Assembly: GCF_900109705.1 (NCBI RefSeq)
Contig: NZ_FOAI01000021.1
Coordinates: 1 to 42,033 of the forward strand
Direction of reading: 5' to 3'
Source of the DNA: Roseivivax marinus
GTDB taxonomy: Bacteria; Pseudomonadota; Alphaproteobacteria; Rhodobacterales; Rhodobacteraceae
DNA: 42,033 nt
The translations under genes and the position numbers were made by a program. Below are positions 1-8,645 of this stretch, piece after piece. The notes beneath the pieces were generated by a model. The model ran no database searches. It was not told the origin of the DNA and saw only the letters and a list, made by a program, of their open reading frames with translations. Each line of letters starts with the position of its first letter. Position 1 is the first letter of the stretch.

Positions 1-555
1 CCCGTCCGCCCCGTCTGGCGTCCCGTTGGCGCCTCAGCGCCGCCGGTGAGGGGCTATCTACGGATAACCGCCAAACCCTGCAACAGGAAAAATCACTGAT
101 CGTCGTATTTTCTTCATTTAAGCGGATTTGCCAACGAAAACGGGGCTTTGCGGACAAAATATTGCGGTGACCCCGCGTCCGAACGCAAGAAAGATGTATG
201 CCCTCACCGGTCCTCCGGGGGCACTTCGGGCGAGCGCTGCGGATGTGTCCCCGTATGGGGCCTTCGCCCGCTGAATCACCGCCCGAGTCACGCCTCAAAT
301 TCCGTCTGAGCCGCCTGAATCGGCCCCCTCGGGTGCGAAGTTCTTACGATTCACCCGGCCCGATCCTCCCGACTCGCCGAGTCGCAGGGGAATCGACGTC
401 GTCGCGCGACCAGGTTGCCGGCTCGTCCCTGCCTCTGACGACTCGCAACATGTCGTGCCCGTGGGCTGAGCGGTCGTTGAGTTCGACAGTCTCGTGGCTC
501 TGCGACCATAGCCCGGCATCAAACGGGAGTTCGGAGATCCCGCTGCATACAGAGA

Positions 556-576
556 ACGCGCGCGTGCGCGCGCGCG
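556..576. other. Alternating CG/TG run (Z-DNA-prone)
   Basis: About 21 bases of strictly alternating purine and pyrimidine, almost all CG steps, are visible inside the non-coding stretch. Such runs are known to adopt left-handed DNA under negative supercoiling. Whether this has any role here is unknown. Confidence 0.5.
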
Positions 577-760
577 AGGGGAAGCGCAAGGCCCGATTAT
601 CCCTTTGCGTCGGGACCGATCCGGGGCTGCGCCGAACACGACCACTCACGAACTTGTCGTTGACGGGAAAAATTGGCGCGGCTTAGCGCCAGTCGCCTCT
701 CGGTCAAGCCGGCATTGCGCCGATTTTTGAGAACCGGAACCGCCCGCGCCGCGTAGCAGG

Positions 761-785
761 GACGACACCAAGCACGGTGTCAGTC
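761..785 (+). promoter_or_regulatory. Inverted repeat in the leader of the first fasciclin gene
   Basis: GACACC (764-769) and GGTGTC (776-781) are perfect complements around a six-base loop. GAC/GTC extends the stem outward past one bulged A. It ends about 23 bases before the ATG at 809, so it would lie in the mRNA leader or act as a protein-binding site. Function is inferred from position only. Confidence 0.3.
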
Positions 786-808
786 ATGTAACCTTGAGGA
801 GACACGAC

Positions 809-1327
809 ATGTTCCGCAGAACGACCCTCGCCCTCGCCGCAGGCGCAGCCATCACCGCGATGACCGGGGCCGCCTACGCCGCGTCGCACGAGTCTGACGA
901 CGGCTCGATGGACGGCGCGTCCATGAACATCGTCGAGACCGCGCAGGACGCGGGCGACTTCACTACCCTTCTTGCAGCCGCCGAAGCCGCCGGCCTTGTC
1001 GAGACGCTGACCGGCGAAGGTCCGTACACGGTCTTCGCTCCCACGGACGAGGCATTCGACGCGCTGCCCGAGGGCACCGTGGACGAACTGCTGCTGCCCG
1101 AGAACCAGGATCAGCTGACCTCCGTGCTCACCTACCACGTGGTGCCGGGCGCAGTGATGTCCGCGGACCTCTCGGACGGCATGGAAGCCGAGACCGTCGA
1201 GGGTTCCTCGGTCACCGTCTCGATCGACGGAGATACCGTGATGGTCGGCGACGCCACGGTGACCCAGCCGGACATCGAAGCCTCGAACGGCGTGATCCAC
1301 GTGATCGACACCGTCCTGATGCCGTAA
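809..1327 (+). CDS. Fasciclin (FAS1) domain exported protein, copy 1
   Basis: 172 residues. A Sec-type signal peptide covers about residues 1-25 ([12 protein letters not shown]..., ending AYAA). An acidic linker and one FAS1 domain follow. The two FAS1 hallmark motifs are present: [16 protein letters not shown] near residue 70 and YHVVPG near residue 109. The C-terminus ([14 protein letters not shown]) is the usual last FAS1 strand. FAS1 domains are extracytoplasmic adhesion or interaction modules; the ligand is unknown. ATG 809 is chosen over TTG 794 because GAGGAG at 796-801 is a good ribosome binding site for it. It is the first of three tandem FAS1 genes. The domain call is secure; the role is not known. 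Confidence 0.92.
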   Translation: MFRRTTLALAAGAAITAMTGAAYAASHESDDGSMDGASMNIVETAQDAGDFTTLLAAAEAAGLVETLTGEGPYTVFAPTDEAFDALPEGTVDELLLPENQDQLTSVLTYHVVPGAVMSADLSDGMEAETVEGSSVTVSIDGDTVMVGDATVTQPDIEASNGVIHVIDTVLMP

Positions 1328-1343
1328 GACGGCCACTACCCCG

Positions 1344-1375
1344 CGCCGCCGCGTCCGATACCCGGCACGGCGGCG
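1344..1375 (+). terminator. Possible hairpin terminator after fasciclin copy 1
   Basis: CGCCGCCG (1344-1351) and CGGCGGCG (1368-1375) are perfect complements with a 16-base loop, followed by TGTCTTCTC. It lies between two same-strand FAS1 genes. The long loop and weak T tract make this tentative. Confidence 0.35.
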
Positions 1376-1455
1376 TGTCTTCTCGGGCAACGTCCGCGCG
1401 CTATGTCGTTCTCCATTACCGATACGCCCGCGATCCGACCGGGAAGGAGAGCCAG

Positions 1456-1944
1456 ATGAACCGACGCGATTTCACTCTCACCGCAGCTGCCGCCGTCGCG
1501 GGCTTCGCGACCCCCGCCGTGGCGTCTCCGCGGCTCGACATCGCCTCCGAGATCGGCGCGCTGGCAGAGCTTCTGCCGTTGCACGACGCGCTGGTGGCAT
1601 CAGACCTCATCGGGCTTCTCGCGCATCGCGGGCCCTATACCGTGTTCGCACCGACCCGGCGCGCCTTCGATCGCCTCTCCTACCAGACCAAGGCGTTCCT
1701 CATGTCCTCGCCCCGCCGACCCGAGTTGCGCCGGATCATGGCGTTCCACGTGGTCGAGGGGGCGCACTCCGCCTTCGACATGATGGGGCGCACCACGACG
1801 CTGCGCACGCTGATCGGCCGCCCGCTTGTGGTCGATGGCCGTGGGTCCGGCCTACGGATCGGCACCACGCATGTGGGCCTCGCCGAAATCCAGGCCTCGA
1901 ACGGCTACGTGCACCAGATCGACCAAGTGCTGCGGCCGGCCTGA
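1456..1944 (+). CDS. Fasciclin (FAS1) domain exported protein, copy 2
   Basis: 162 residues. The N-terminus MNRRDFTLTAAAAVAGF...AVAS looks like a twin-arginine (Tat) signal: an RR-D-F motif, a hydrophobic stretch, then an Ala-x-Ala-type cleavage region. One FAS1 domain follows with [13 protein letters not shown] and the second motif as FHVVEG instead of YHVVPG. The last strand is SNGYVHQIDQVL. ATG 1456 is set by the strong site GGAAGGAGA at 1442-1450; the frame runs open upstream to 1375 but without such a site. It is more divergent and more basic than copy 1. It is presumably periplasmic or surface exposed; function unknown. Confidence 0.9.
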   Translation: MNRRDFTLTAAAAVAGFATPAVASPRLDIASEIGALAELLPLHDALVASDLIGLLAHRGPYTVFAPTRRAFDRLSYQTKAFLMSSPRRPELRRIMAFHVVEGAHSAFDMMGRTTTLRTLIGRPLVVDGRGSGLRIGTTHVGLAEIQASNGYVHQIDQVLRPA

Positions 1945-2003
1945 GCCACCCAAGGCTCGCCTCCGTCCGCACCGACGACAGACAGACCGAAAGGTTGCAT
2001 TTC

Positions 2004-2516
2004 ATGAACAGACGAGACCTTCTCAACGGCGCACTGGCGCTGTCGGCAGGGGCGACCCTTATGCCGAGCGCCGTACTGGCCCAGGCCGACGACACCACAG
2101 CCGGGACCGTGGCCGGCATCGTCTCGAACGACCGCGACCTCGACACGCTGGCATCGCTTCTGATCGCGGCGGACCTCGTGGACGCGCTACAGGGCGCCGG
2201 CCCTTTCACCGTCTTTGCCCCGGTGAACGCCGCCTTCGAGGCGTTGGGAGAGGCGACGATCGCCGATCTCACCGCCGAAGAGAACCAGGACCGCCTCCGC
2301 CGCCTGCTGCAGCACCACGTTGTCCCGCAGCGGATCGAGGCGGCCGGGCTGAACGCCGGAACGAGCCTCGAGACGCTTGCCGGAACCACGATCGAGATCA
2401 CGGACGAGGACACGCTCCTGATCGGGGATGCCGAACTCCTGCGGCCGGACATCACGTGCCCGAACGGGGTGGTTCACAAGATTGGCTCCGTGCTGCAGCC
2501 GCCGGAGGAAACCTGA
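2004..2516 (+). CDS. Fasciclin (FAS1) domain exported protein, copy 3
   Basis: 170 residues. It starts MNRRDLLNGALALSAG..., again a twin-arginine-like leader, with probable cleavage after AVLA near residue 27. A single FAS1 domain carries GPFTVFAPVNAAFEAL and HHVVPQ and ends NGVVHKIGSVLQP. ATG 2004 is preferred over TTG 1995 because AAGG (1991-1994) lies nine bases before it. The gap to copy 2 is only 59 bases, so copies 2 and 3 may be co-transcribed. The three paralogues differ clearly in sequence, which points to an old tandem duplication rather than a recent one. No catalytic function is expected from this domain. Confidence 0.9.
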   Translation: MNRRDLLNGALALSAGATLMPSAVLAQADDTTAGTVAGIVSNDRDLDTLASLLIAADLVDALQGAGPFTVFAPVNAAFEALGEATIADLTAEENQDRLRRLLQHHVVPQRIEAAGLNAGTSLETLAGTTIEITDEDTLLIGDAELLRPDITCPNGVVHKIGSVLQPPEET

Positions 2517-2598
2517 TTCTGTTCCTTCCATATATGCAAAGACGCCATATTGCTGTCGCAAACCCCGCAATACGGTGAGCTGGCGGCAATTGCCATTC

Positions 2599-2629
2599 GG
2601 GGGCGTGGGAATGGCCTCCCACCGTCCCC
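2599..2629 (+). terminator. Possible imperfect hairpin after fasciclin copy 3
   Basis: GGGG-CG-TGGGA (from about 2600) can pair with TCCCA-CCG-TCCCC (2617-2629) with a small internal mismatch and a six-base loop. It lies 80 bases after the fasciclin stop and before the RTX gene. It has no good T tract, so this is weak. Confidence 0.3.
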
Positions 2630-2782
2630 GATTGTTTCGCGATTCAATGAAATTAATCAAACTCGTTGCCATCCATTCAACTTACGGGCCTCATCGTGAC
2701 ACGCCCGGATTGTCCAGCCAGCCGTATGCAGCATTCGGCATGGACGTGACGGGCCTCGCGGGGGCGCGACACGAACTGGAGC

Positions 2783-4084
2783 ATGGCTCACATGACATAT
2801 TTCACCGGAACGGCAGGCGACGATTCCATTACCGCAACCGACTCGAGCGACGTTATCGACCTTCTCGGTGGCCATGACTGGGTCATGGCCGGAAACGGGG
2901 CCGACGACATCACCGGCGGCGACGGCAACGATACCATCCTCGGCGGCAACGGCAGCGACCGGATGTGGGGCGACGATGGCAACGACGTGATCGTGGGGGC
3001 CTGCGGGCACGACACGATCTATGGCGGCCTCGGAGCCGACAGCATCGACGGGGGCAATGCCGACGATTACGTCGAGGGTGGCGACGGCGACGACACGCTC
3101 TTCGGCGGCAACAACAACGACACGCTGCTGGGCGGCCTGGGCAACGACCTTCTGGATGGCGGCAACGAATCCGACACCCTCGACGGCGGCGACGGCGACG
3201 ACACCATCCTGTCCGGCAAGGGCGCAGATGTCTTCACCGGTGGCGCAGGCGCGGACGTGTTCCGCATGACCTCGTGGGAGGCCGACACCGACACAGTCAC
3301 CGACTTCACCCTCGGCACCGACAAGATCGACGTGAGCGTTCTGGGCGTCGACGTGATCGAGGAACTGACGATCAGCTACGATGCCGGGGGGGCCACGGTC
3401 TCGGTCTACACCGGCGCGTCGCTGTATCTCGAGGGTGTGGGCTACTGGACCCTGACCGACGCCGACTTCATCTTCGACGATCGCCCGCCGAGCACCGCCT
3501 CGGAAGCCGATGACACCATCATGGGCACTGACGCAGCGGACTGGATCGACGGCTTCGGCGGCAGGGACGCGCTCGACGGCCGCGACGGCGCCGACACACT
3601 CAACGGCGGCGACGGCAACGACAAGCTCGAGGGTCGCGGCGGCGAGGATCACCTCGACGGCGGCGCGCAGAATGACCGGCTCTACGGGGGCGCGGACGGC
3701 GACGTTCTCGACGGTGGCGACGGCAACGACAAGCTCTGGGGCGGGTCCGAGGACGACCGCCTCGACGGTGGCACGGGCAAGGACCTGCTCTACGGCGGCG
3801 TGGGCTCCGACACCCTGGAAGGCGGCGCCGGGCAGGATACGCTGACCGGTGACGCCGGCGCGGACACCTTCGTGTTCGGCGCGGACTGGATCGAGGACGT
3901 CATCACCGACTTCGAGGACGGAATCGACCTGATCGACCTCGCCTCGACCTCGGCAGCCGACATGTCGGACGTGACCATCAGCCAGGTCGCGGCGGACACC
4001 GTCATCGACCTTGGCTCCAACGGTGCGATCACCCTCCTGAACACGAACGCGGCGCTGATCGGCGCGGACGATTTCAGCTTCTGA
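2783..4084 (+). CDS. RTX (hemolysin-type) calcium-binding repeat protein
   Basis: 433 residues with no N-terminal signal peptide. Two blocks of glycine/aspartate nonapeptide repeats (GGxGxDxUx; for example GGDGNDTILGG and GGLGNDLLDGG) cover about residues 24-150 and 240-365. Each ends in a segment typical of the serralysin C-terminal region (ADVFRMTSWEADTDTVTDF; ADTFVFGADWIEDVITDF). Such repeats form a calcium-bound beta-roll outside the cell. Export is normally by a type I system that reads an uncleaved C-terminal signal; the tail here ends DDFSF, compatible with that. No ABC exporter or membrane-fusion protein lies nearby. I see no protease, lipase or other catalytic domain, so this may be a structural or adhesive secreted protein. 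The start at 2783 has only a weak ribosome site; ATG 2792 is an alternative. Confidence 0.92.
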   Translation: MAHMTYFTGTAGDDSITATDSSDVIDLLGGHDWVMAGNGADDITGGDGNDTILGGNGSDRMWGDDGNDVIVGACGHDTIYGGLGADSIDGGNADDYVEGGDGDDTLFGGNNNDTLLGGLGNDLLDGGNESDTLDGGDGDDTILSGKGADVFTGGAGADVFRMTSWEADTDTVTDFTLGTDKIDVSVLGVDVIEELTISYDAGGATVSVYTGASLYLEGVGYWTLTDADFIFDDRPPSTASEADDTIMGTDAADWIDGFGGRDALDGRDGADTLNGGDGNDKLEGRGGEDHLDGGAQNDRLYGGADGDVLDGGDGNDKLWGGSEDDRLDGGTGKDLLYGGVGSDTLEGGAGQDTLTGDAGADTFVFGADWIEDVITDFEDGIDLIDLASTSAADMSDVTISQVAADTVIDLGSNGAITLLNTNAALIGADDFSF

Positions 4085-4106
4085 GCAACCGTGCCCCGGA
4101 AACGAA

Positions 4107-4132
4107 AAAGGCCCGCCAAACGGCGGGCCTTT
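4107..4132. terminator. Bidirectional terminator between RTX gene and clpB
   Basis: AAAGGCCCGCC (4107-4117) and GGCGGGCCTTT (4122-4132) form a perfect 11-bp stem with a four-base loop, flanked by A and T tracts on the two sides. It sits 22 bases after the RTX stop and 24 bases beyond the clpB stop on the other strand, so it can end both convergent transcripts. Confidence 0.9.
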
Positions 4133-4156
4133 CTCATGTCGTATCGGCTGCGACGA

Positions 4157-6778
4157 TCAGTGCACCACGGCGTCGTCGGGACGTGGCCGGTTGCTGGCGG
4201 CAACGCGGTCGCCGATCACCAGACCGTCCTCTCCGGCATGGACCGGCACGGTGTCCCCGTCCCCGATCTCGCCCGCGAGAAGCATCTCGGCCAGCGGATC
4301 CTGCAGCGCGCGCTGGATCACGCGCTTGAGCGGACGCGCCCCGAAGACCGGGTCGTAGCCTTCCTCGGCCAGCCAGGCCTTGGCGCCCTCGTCCAGCTCC
4401 AGCCGGATCTTGCGCTGCGCCAGCCGCTTGAGCAGCCTCGCCACCTGGATGTCGACGATCCCGCCCATGTCCTCGCGCGCGAGGCGGTCGAAGATCACGG
4501 TCTCGTCGAGACGGTTCAGGAACTCGGGGCGGAAGTGCGACCGCACCGCATCCATCACGTCGCGCTTGGCCTGCGCCGGATCGGCCCCGTCGGGCAGTTG
4601 CGACAGTGCCTGCGACCCGAGGTTCGACGTCAGCACGATCAGCGTCTGCTTGAAGTCCACGGTCCGGCCCTGACCATCGGTCAGAACACCGTCATCGAGA
4701 ACCTGCAGCAGGACGTTGAACACGTCCGGATGCGCTTTCTCCACCTCGTCGAACAGCACGACCTGGTAAGGCCGACGCCGCACGGCTTCGGTCAGGACGC
4801 CGCCCTCGTCGTAGCCCACGTAGCCCGGAGGCGCGCCGATGAGACGTGCGACCGCGTGCTTCTCCATGAACTCGGACATGTCGATCCGGACCATGGCCTG
4901 ATCGTCATCGAACAGGAACTCCGCGACGGCCTTGGTCAGCTCGGTCTTGCCGACGCCCGTGGGTCCGAGGAACAGGAACGAGCCCAGCGGCCGGTTCTCG
5001 TCGTTCAGGCCCGCGCGCGCCCGGCGCACGGCATTGGCAACCGCACGCACCGCCTGGTTCTGCCCGATGACCCGCTTGTGCAGGCCGTCTTCCATCCGCA
5101 AAAGCTTCTCGCGCTCGCCTTCCAGCATCCGCGAGGTCGGGATGCCGGTCCACCGCTCGACCACCTGGGCGATCTGCTCGGGGCGCACGGCCTCCTCGAC
5201 CATCAGCTCGCCCTCGGCCTCGGCTTCCTCGGCCTGGCCCAGCTCGGTCTCGAGCTGCGGGATGATGCCGTAGGACAGCTCGCCGGCCTTGGCGAGATCA
5301 CCGTTGCGCTTGGCGATCTCGAGGTCGGCGCGCGCCTTGTCCAGCTTCTCCTTCAACTCGCGGGCCGACGCCAGCTTGTCGCGTTCCGCCTGCCACTTGG
5401 CCGTCATCTCCGAAGCGCGCTCTTGCAGCTCGCCCAGCTCCTTCTCGAGCTTCTCGAGCCGATCGCGCGAGGCGGCGTCATCCTCCTTCCGGAGAGCCTC
5501 CTGCTCGATCTGCATTTGCAGGATCTGGCGGTCCAGCGCGTCGAGTTCCTCGGGCTTGCTGTCCACTTCCATCCGCAGGCGCGACGCGGCCTCGTCCACG
5601 AGGTCGATCGCCTTGTCCGGCAGGAAGCGGTCCGTGATGTAGCGGTGCGACAACTGGGCCGCGGACACCAACGCGGAGTCCGAGATGCGCACGCCGTGGT
5701 GCAGCTCGTACTTTTCCTTGATCCCGCGCAGGATCGAGATCGTGTCCTCGACCGTGGGTTCCTGCACCATGACGGGCTGGAAGCGACGGGCCAGCGCCGC
5801 GTCCTTCTCCACGTGCTTGCGGTACTCGTCGAGCGTGGTCGCACCGATACAGTGCAGCTCGCCGCGTGCCAGCGCCGGCTTCAGAAGGTTGGAGGCGTCC
5901 ATGGCGCCATCGGCCTTGCCGGCGCCGACGAGCGTGTGCATCTCGTCGATGAACAGGATGACCTCGCCGGCGGCGGCCTCGATCTCTTTCAGGATGGCCT
6001 TGAGCCGCTCCTCGAACTCGCCCCGATACTTCGCGCCAGCGATGAGTGCGCCCATGTCGAGCGCGAGCAGACGCTTGTTGCGCAGCGATTCCGGCACATC
6101 GCCGTTGACGATACGCAGCGCGAGGCCTTCGGCGATGGCGGTCTTGCCGACGCCGGGCTCACCGATCAGCACCGGGTTGTTCTTGGTCCGGCGCGACAGC
6201 ACCTGCATCGCGCGGCGGATCTCGTCATCACGACCGATGATCGGGTCGATCTTGCCCTCTTCGGCACGCTCGGTCAGGTCCAGCGCGTACTTCTTGAGCG
6301 CGTCGTAGCCGTCCTCGGCATTGGCGGTGTCGGCGGTGCGGCCCTTCCGGATCTCGTTGATCGCGGAGTTGAGGCCCTGCGCGCTCACCTTGCCGGCCTC
6401 GAGCGCCTCCTTCGCGGGGCTGCGCACCACGGCCAGCGCCGTCAGCATCCGCTCGACGGGCACGAAGCTGTCGCCGGCCTTCTTGGCGATCTTCTCGGCC
6501 TCGTCGAGGACGCGACCGGTGGCACTGTCGAGATAGACCTGCCCCGCGTCACCCGAGACCTTCGGGATCTTGGCAAGCTTGAGATCAAGCGCCTGGCGCA
6601 CACGGTCCGGTTCGCCGCCCGCGGCCGAGATCAGATTGGTGGCCAGTCCCTCTTCGTCGTCGAGGAGGGCCTTCAGGATGTGCTCGGGCGTCAGCTTCTG
6701 GTGACTGTCCCGCATCGCGATCGTCTGCGCGGCCTGGATGAATCCCCGCGCACGCTCCGTGAACTTCTCCAAGTTCAT
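4157..6778 (-). CDS. clpB: ATP-dependent disaggregase ClpB
   Basis: 873 residues, normal length for ClpB. In order: the Clp N-domain ([18 protein letters not shown]), the first AAA+ domain with Walker A GEPGVGKT near residue 209 and Walker [11 protein letters not shown], the coiled-coil middle domain (about 400-530, rich in Glu/Lys/Leu), and the second AAA+ domain with Walker [10 protein letters not shown] near 608 and [11 protein letters not shown]. ClpB threads aggregated proteins and works with DnaK/DnaJ/GrpE after heat shock. The start is the ATG at 6778, preceded by AAAGGAG. The frame stays open 35 codons further up, but that part does not resemble the family. The gene is monocistronic, with a sigma-32-like promoter upstream and a terminator downstream. 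Confidence 0.98.
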   Translation of the reverse strand: MNLEKFTERARGFIQAAQTIAMRDSHQKLTPEHILKALLDDEEGLATNLISAAGGEPDRVRQALDLKLAKIPKVSGDAGQVYLDSATGRVLDEAEKIAKKAGDSFVPVERMLTALAVVRSPAKEALEAGKVSAQGLNSAINEIRKGRTADTANAEDGYDALKKYALDLTERAEEGKIDPIIGRDDEIRRAMQVLSRRTKNNPVLIGEPGVGKTAIAEGLALRIVNGDVPESLRNKRLLALDMGALIAGAKYRGEFEERLKAILKEIEAAAGEVILFIDEMHTLVGAGKADGAMDASNLLKPALARGELHCIGATTLDEYRKHVEKDAALARRFQPVMVQEPTVEDTISILRGIKEKYELHHGVRISDSALVSAAQLSHRYITDRFLPDKAIDLVDEAASRLRMEVDSKPEELDALDRQILQMQIEQEALRKEDDAASRDRLEKLEKELGELQERASEMTAKWQAERDKLASARELKEKLDKARADLEIAKRNGDLAKAGELSYGIIPQLETELGQAEEAEAEGELMVEEAVRPEQIAQVVERWTGIPTSRMLEGEREKLLRMEDGLHKRVIGQNQAVRAVANAVRRARAGLNDENRPLGSFLFLGPTGVGKTELTKAVAEFLFDDDQAMVRIDMSEFMEKHAVARLIGAPPGYVGYDEGGVLTEAVRRRPYQVVLFDEVEKAHPDVFNVLLQVLDDGVLTDGQGRTVDFKQTLIVLTSNLGSQALSQLPDGADPAQAKRDVMDAVRSHFRPEFLNRLDETVIFDRLAREDMGGIVDIQVARLLKRLAQRKIRLELDEGAKAWLAEEGYDPVFGARPLKRVIQRALQDPLAEMLLAGEIGDGDTVPVHAGEDGLVIGDRVAASNRPRPDDAVVH

Positions 6779-6855
6779 GGCTTTTCTCCTTTTTTCAAAG
6801 CGCCCCGTGGCAAACGCCCGCTTTGCGGCACGTCTTCGTGGGGCCTCCGGCACTG

Positions 6856-6884
6856 AGATGGGGTGCGGATGCGACCGATGCAAG
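6856..6884 (-). promoter_or_regulatory. Sigma-32 (RpoH) type heat-shock promoter of clpB
   Basis: Read on the minus strand, CTTGCAT (6884-6878) is followed after 14 bases by CCCCATCT (6863-6856). This fits the RpoH consensus CTTGAAA / CCCCATnT with normal spacing; the -10 box is perfect and the -35 box differs at two positions. The predicted transcript start is about 70 bases before the clpB ATG. The match and the gene it serves agree. Confidence 0.8.
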
Positions 6885-6900
6885 ATTGCAACAGAAAGGA

Positions 6901-6926
6901 AAAGGGCGCCCCGCGGGACGCCCTTT
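6901..6926 (-). terminator. Terminator of the acidic membrane protein gene
   Basis: AAAGGGCG (6901-6908) and CGCCCTTT (6919-6926) pair around a ten-base, self-complementary G+C-rich centre. On the minus strand the stem is followed by TTTTCC. It lies just after the stop of the 6950-8512 gene and just before the clpB promoter, so it separates the two units. Confidence 0.75.
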
Positions 6927-6949
6927 CGAGGATCGTAGGAAAGGTCCGA

Positions 6950-8512
6950 TCACTGGCGGCTTTGCAGCGCCTCGCTGGCCTCGCGCAGACGCTCGAACGC
7001 GTCCGCCGCGGCTTCTGCCGCCTGGTCGGCGCGTTGCGCGGCGTTCTCGGCCGCGCTCGATGCTTCCTGCGCGGCTTCCATCGCCTGCGTAGCAGCCTCT
7101 GACAGCGCCTGCATGTCCGCAGCACTCATCGCCGGCTCGGACTGGTCCGACCCCGACTGGTCAGAGGACTGCGCTTGCTGGCTGTCGTCGCTCGACTGTT
7201 CCTCGGCAGACGAACTGTCGGACGCGGACTGTTGGTCGCCCGAGGACGCCTCGTCGCTCGACGCCTGCTGCCCATCGGCGGATGCACTGTCGCCCGATGC
7301 CTGCTGGCCGTCGTCCGAGGACTGCGTCTCATCGCTCGCGGATTGTTCGTCAGAGCTTTCCGACGACCCGCCCTCGCTCGACGACGCCTGATCGGAGCTT
7401 TGGCCGGACTGCTCGGCCGTCGCCTGCGCGGCGCCCGCGCCGGCGGCCCCACCCGCAGCCGCACCAGCGGCCTGTTCGGTGCTGCCATCCGAGCCGCTGT
7501 CACCCGAGCTGCCCGAAGACTGCGCCTGCTCGGTGTCACCGGACTGCTCGGCCGTCTCACCCGATGTCTCCGAACCGGACTCATCTGATGCGGCCTGCTC
7601 GCCATCCTCCGAAGAGGCTGTTTCCGAGCCGCTCTCGCTTTCGCTGCTGGACGCGCTGTCGCTGCTGGACCCGGATGCGTCAGAGGATTCGCCCGAGCTG
7701 CCGTCACCTGAGGCCTGCTGACCCGCGGCCGAGCCCGCGGCGCCACCGGCAGCCGCCCCGGCTGCCGCGTCCGAAGACCCGCTGTCGCTGGATTGCGCCT
7801 GCTCGCTGCTGTCCGCACCTTCCGAGCTGTCCGATCCGCTGTCCGCAGCGGCAGCGTCGTCCGAGGAGTCCGAACCGCTTTCCGCTTCGGCCGACTGGCC
7901 TTCACCCTCGGCGGCTTGCGCCTCTTCCGAACCGGCTTCGCTATCGGCCGACTGCGCCTCTTCGCCCGAAGCGCTTTCGCCCTCGGCCGACTGCGCGTCG
8001 TCACCCGATGCTGTATCGCCCGAAGCCGCTTCGCCTTCCGCGGCCTGCATCTCTTCGCCCGAGCCGCTCTCGCCGCCCGACGCTGCGCTGTCGGAACCGG
8101 CGTCCTCGCTCGTAGCGGCTTCGTCACCACCGCTCTCGCCCGAGCCGGACTGCGCGGCGTCGGCGCCTTCCTCGTCCGCCTGCCCGGCTTCCGGCGCCTC
8201 TTCGGTCGAGGCCTGGGCGGCCTCGTCGCCGGCGTCGCCCGCGGCCTCGGCATCCTCTTCAGACGCGGACGCATCCTCGGCCTGCATGCCCTCGTCGCCG
8301 CCTTCCGTTTCGGCGGCCGCCATCTGGGTCTCGGCTTCTTCGCCGCCGCCCTCGGACAGGTTCAACGTGATCGCGATGGCCAACGCGACGACCACCGCCG
8401 CGCCGAGTGTGATCGGGGCGACGCTGGACGGCTTCTTGGCCGCCTCGCCCTTCGGTGCGTTCGCCTTCGGACCCGTCTCGGTCGTTCCGGTGGTGTCTTT
8501 TTCGTCAGCCAT
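6950..8512 (-). CDS. Acidic low-complexity single-pass membrane protein, unknown function
   Basis: 520 residues. A short charged N-terminus (MADEKDTTGTTETG...AAKKPSS) precedes one membrane segment at about residues 31-52 (VAPITLGAAVVVALAIAITL). Lysines before it suggest N-inside, C-outside topology. Then come about 400 residues made almost only of Ser, Glu, Asp, Ala, Gly and Gln, interrupted by two Ala/Gly-rich patches (AAAGGAAG-type). The last 60 residues (ADMQALSEAATQAMEAA...) are predicted by eye to be an alanine-rich helix or coiled coil. No enzymatic motif is visible. A long, highly negative, disordered periplasmic arm with a helical tip is the simplest reading. The start ATG at 8512 has a weak G-rich site. 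A terminator at the 3' end and the divergent pyrF support a real transcription unit. I do not recognise a named family. Confidence 0.8.
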   Translation of the reverse strand: MADEKDTTGTTETGPKANAPKGEAAKKPSSVAPITLGAAVVVALAIAITLNLSEGGGEEAETQMAAAETEGGDEGMQAEDASASEEDAEAAGDAGDEAAQASTEEAPEAGQADEEGADAAQSGSGESGGDEAATSEDAGSDSAASGGESGSGEEMQAAEGEAASGDTASGDDAQSAEGESASGEEAQSADSEAGSEEAQAAEGEGQSAEAESGSDSSDDAAAADSGSDSSEGADSSEQAQSSDSGSSDAAAGAAAGGAAGSAAGQQASGDGSSGESSDASGSSSDSASSSESESGSETASSEDGEQAASDESGSETSGETAEQSGDTEQAQSSGSSGDSGSDGSTEQAAGAAAGGAAGAGAAQATAEQSGQSSDQASSSEGGSSESSDEQSASDETQSSDDGQQASGDSASADGQQASSDEASSGDQQSASDSSSAEEQSSDDSQQAQSSDQSGSDQSEPAMSAADMQALSEAATQAMEAAQEASSAAENAAQRADQAAEAAADAFERLREASEALQSRQ

Positions 8513-8645
8513 GGCAGTCCCCGAAATAATGCTTTACCTGACACGAACGATCCCAAGGCGTATCCGTTCCCCCTCGTCGCGCGCCTGCACGTGCGAGACA
8601 GACGACACGCCGCACGCACCGGCCCGAGACGCGCAGGAGACAGGC

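Larger units (their letters stand above)
1..808. other. Non-coding stretch, no supported gene
   Basis: No reading frame here looks like a protein. The longest open frame (198-686, plus) is rich in Arg, Pro and Ser, has no ribosome binding site and no recognisable domain, and overlaps equally poor frames on the other strand. Bases about 61-170 are noticeably more A+T-rich than the rest and could hold promoters for a gene outside the window. The remainder contains an alternating CG run and a small leader hairpin, listed separately. I cannot exclude an unrecognised small RNA. Confidence 0.5.

Noticed and set aside
198-686. 162-residue open frame in the first kilobase
   Set aside because: Arg/Pro/Ser-rich composition, no ribosome site, no domain; typical of a chance frame in G+C-rich DNA.
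2585-2594. 10-bp palindrome GGCAATTGCC before the RTX gene
   Set aside because: Short, single copy, no consensus recognised; not enough for an operator call.
4091-6856. 921-residue plus-strand open frame
   Set aside because: It is the antisense of clpB; His/Leu/Arg-rich shadow without any motif.
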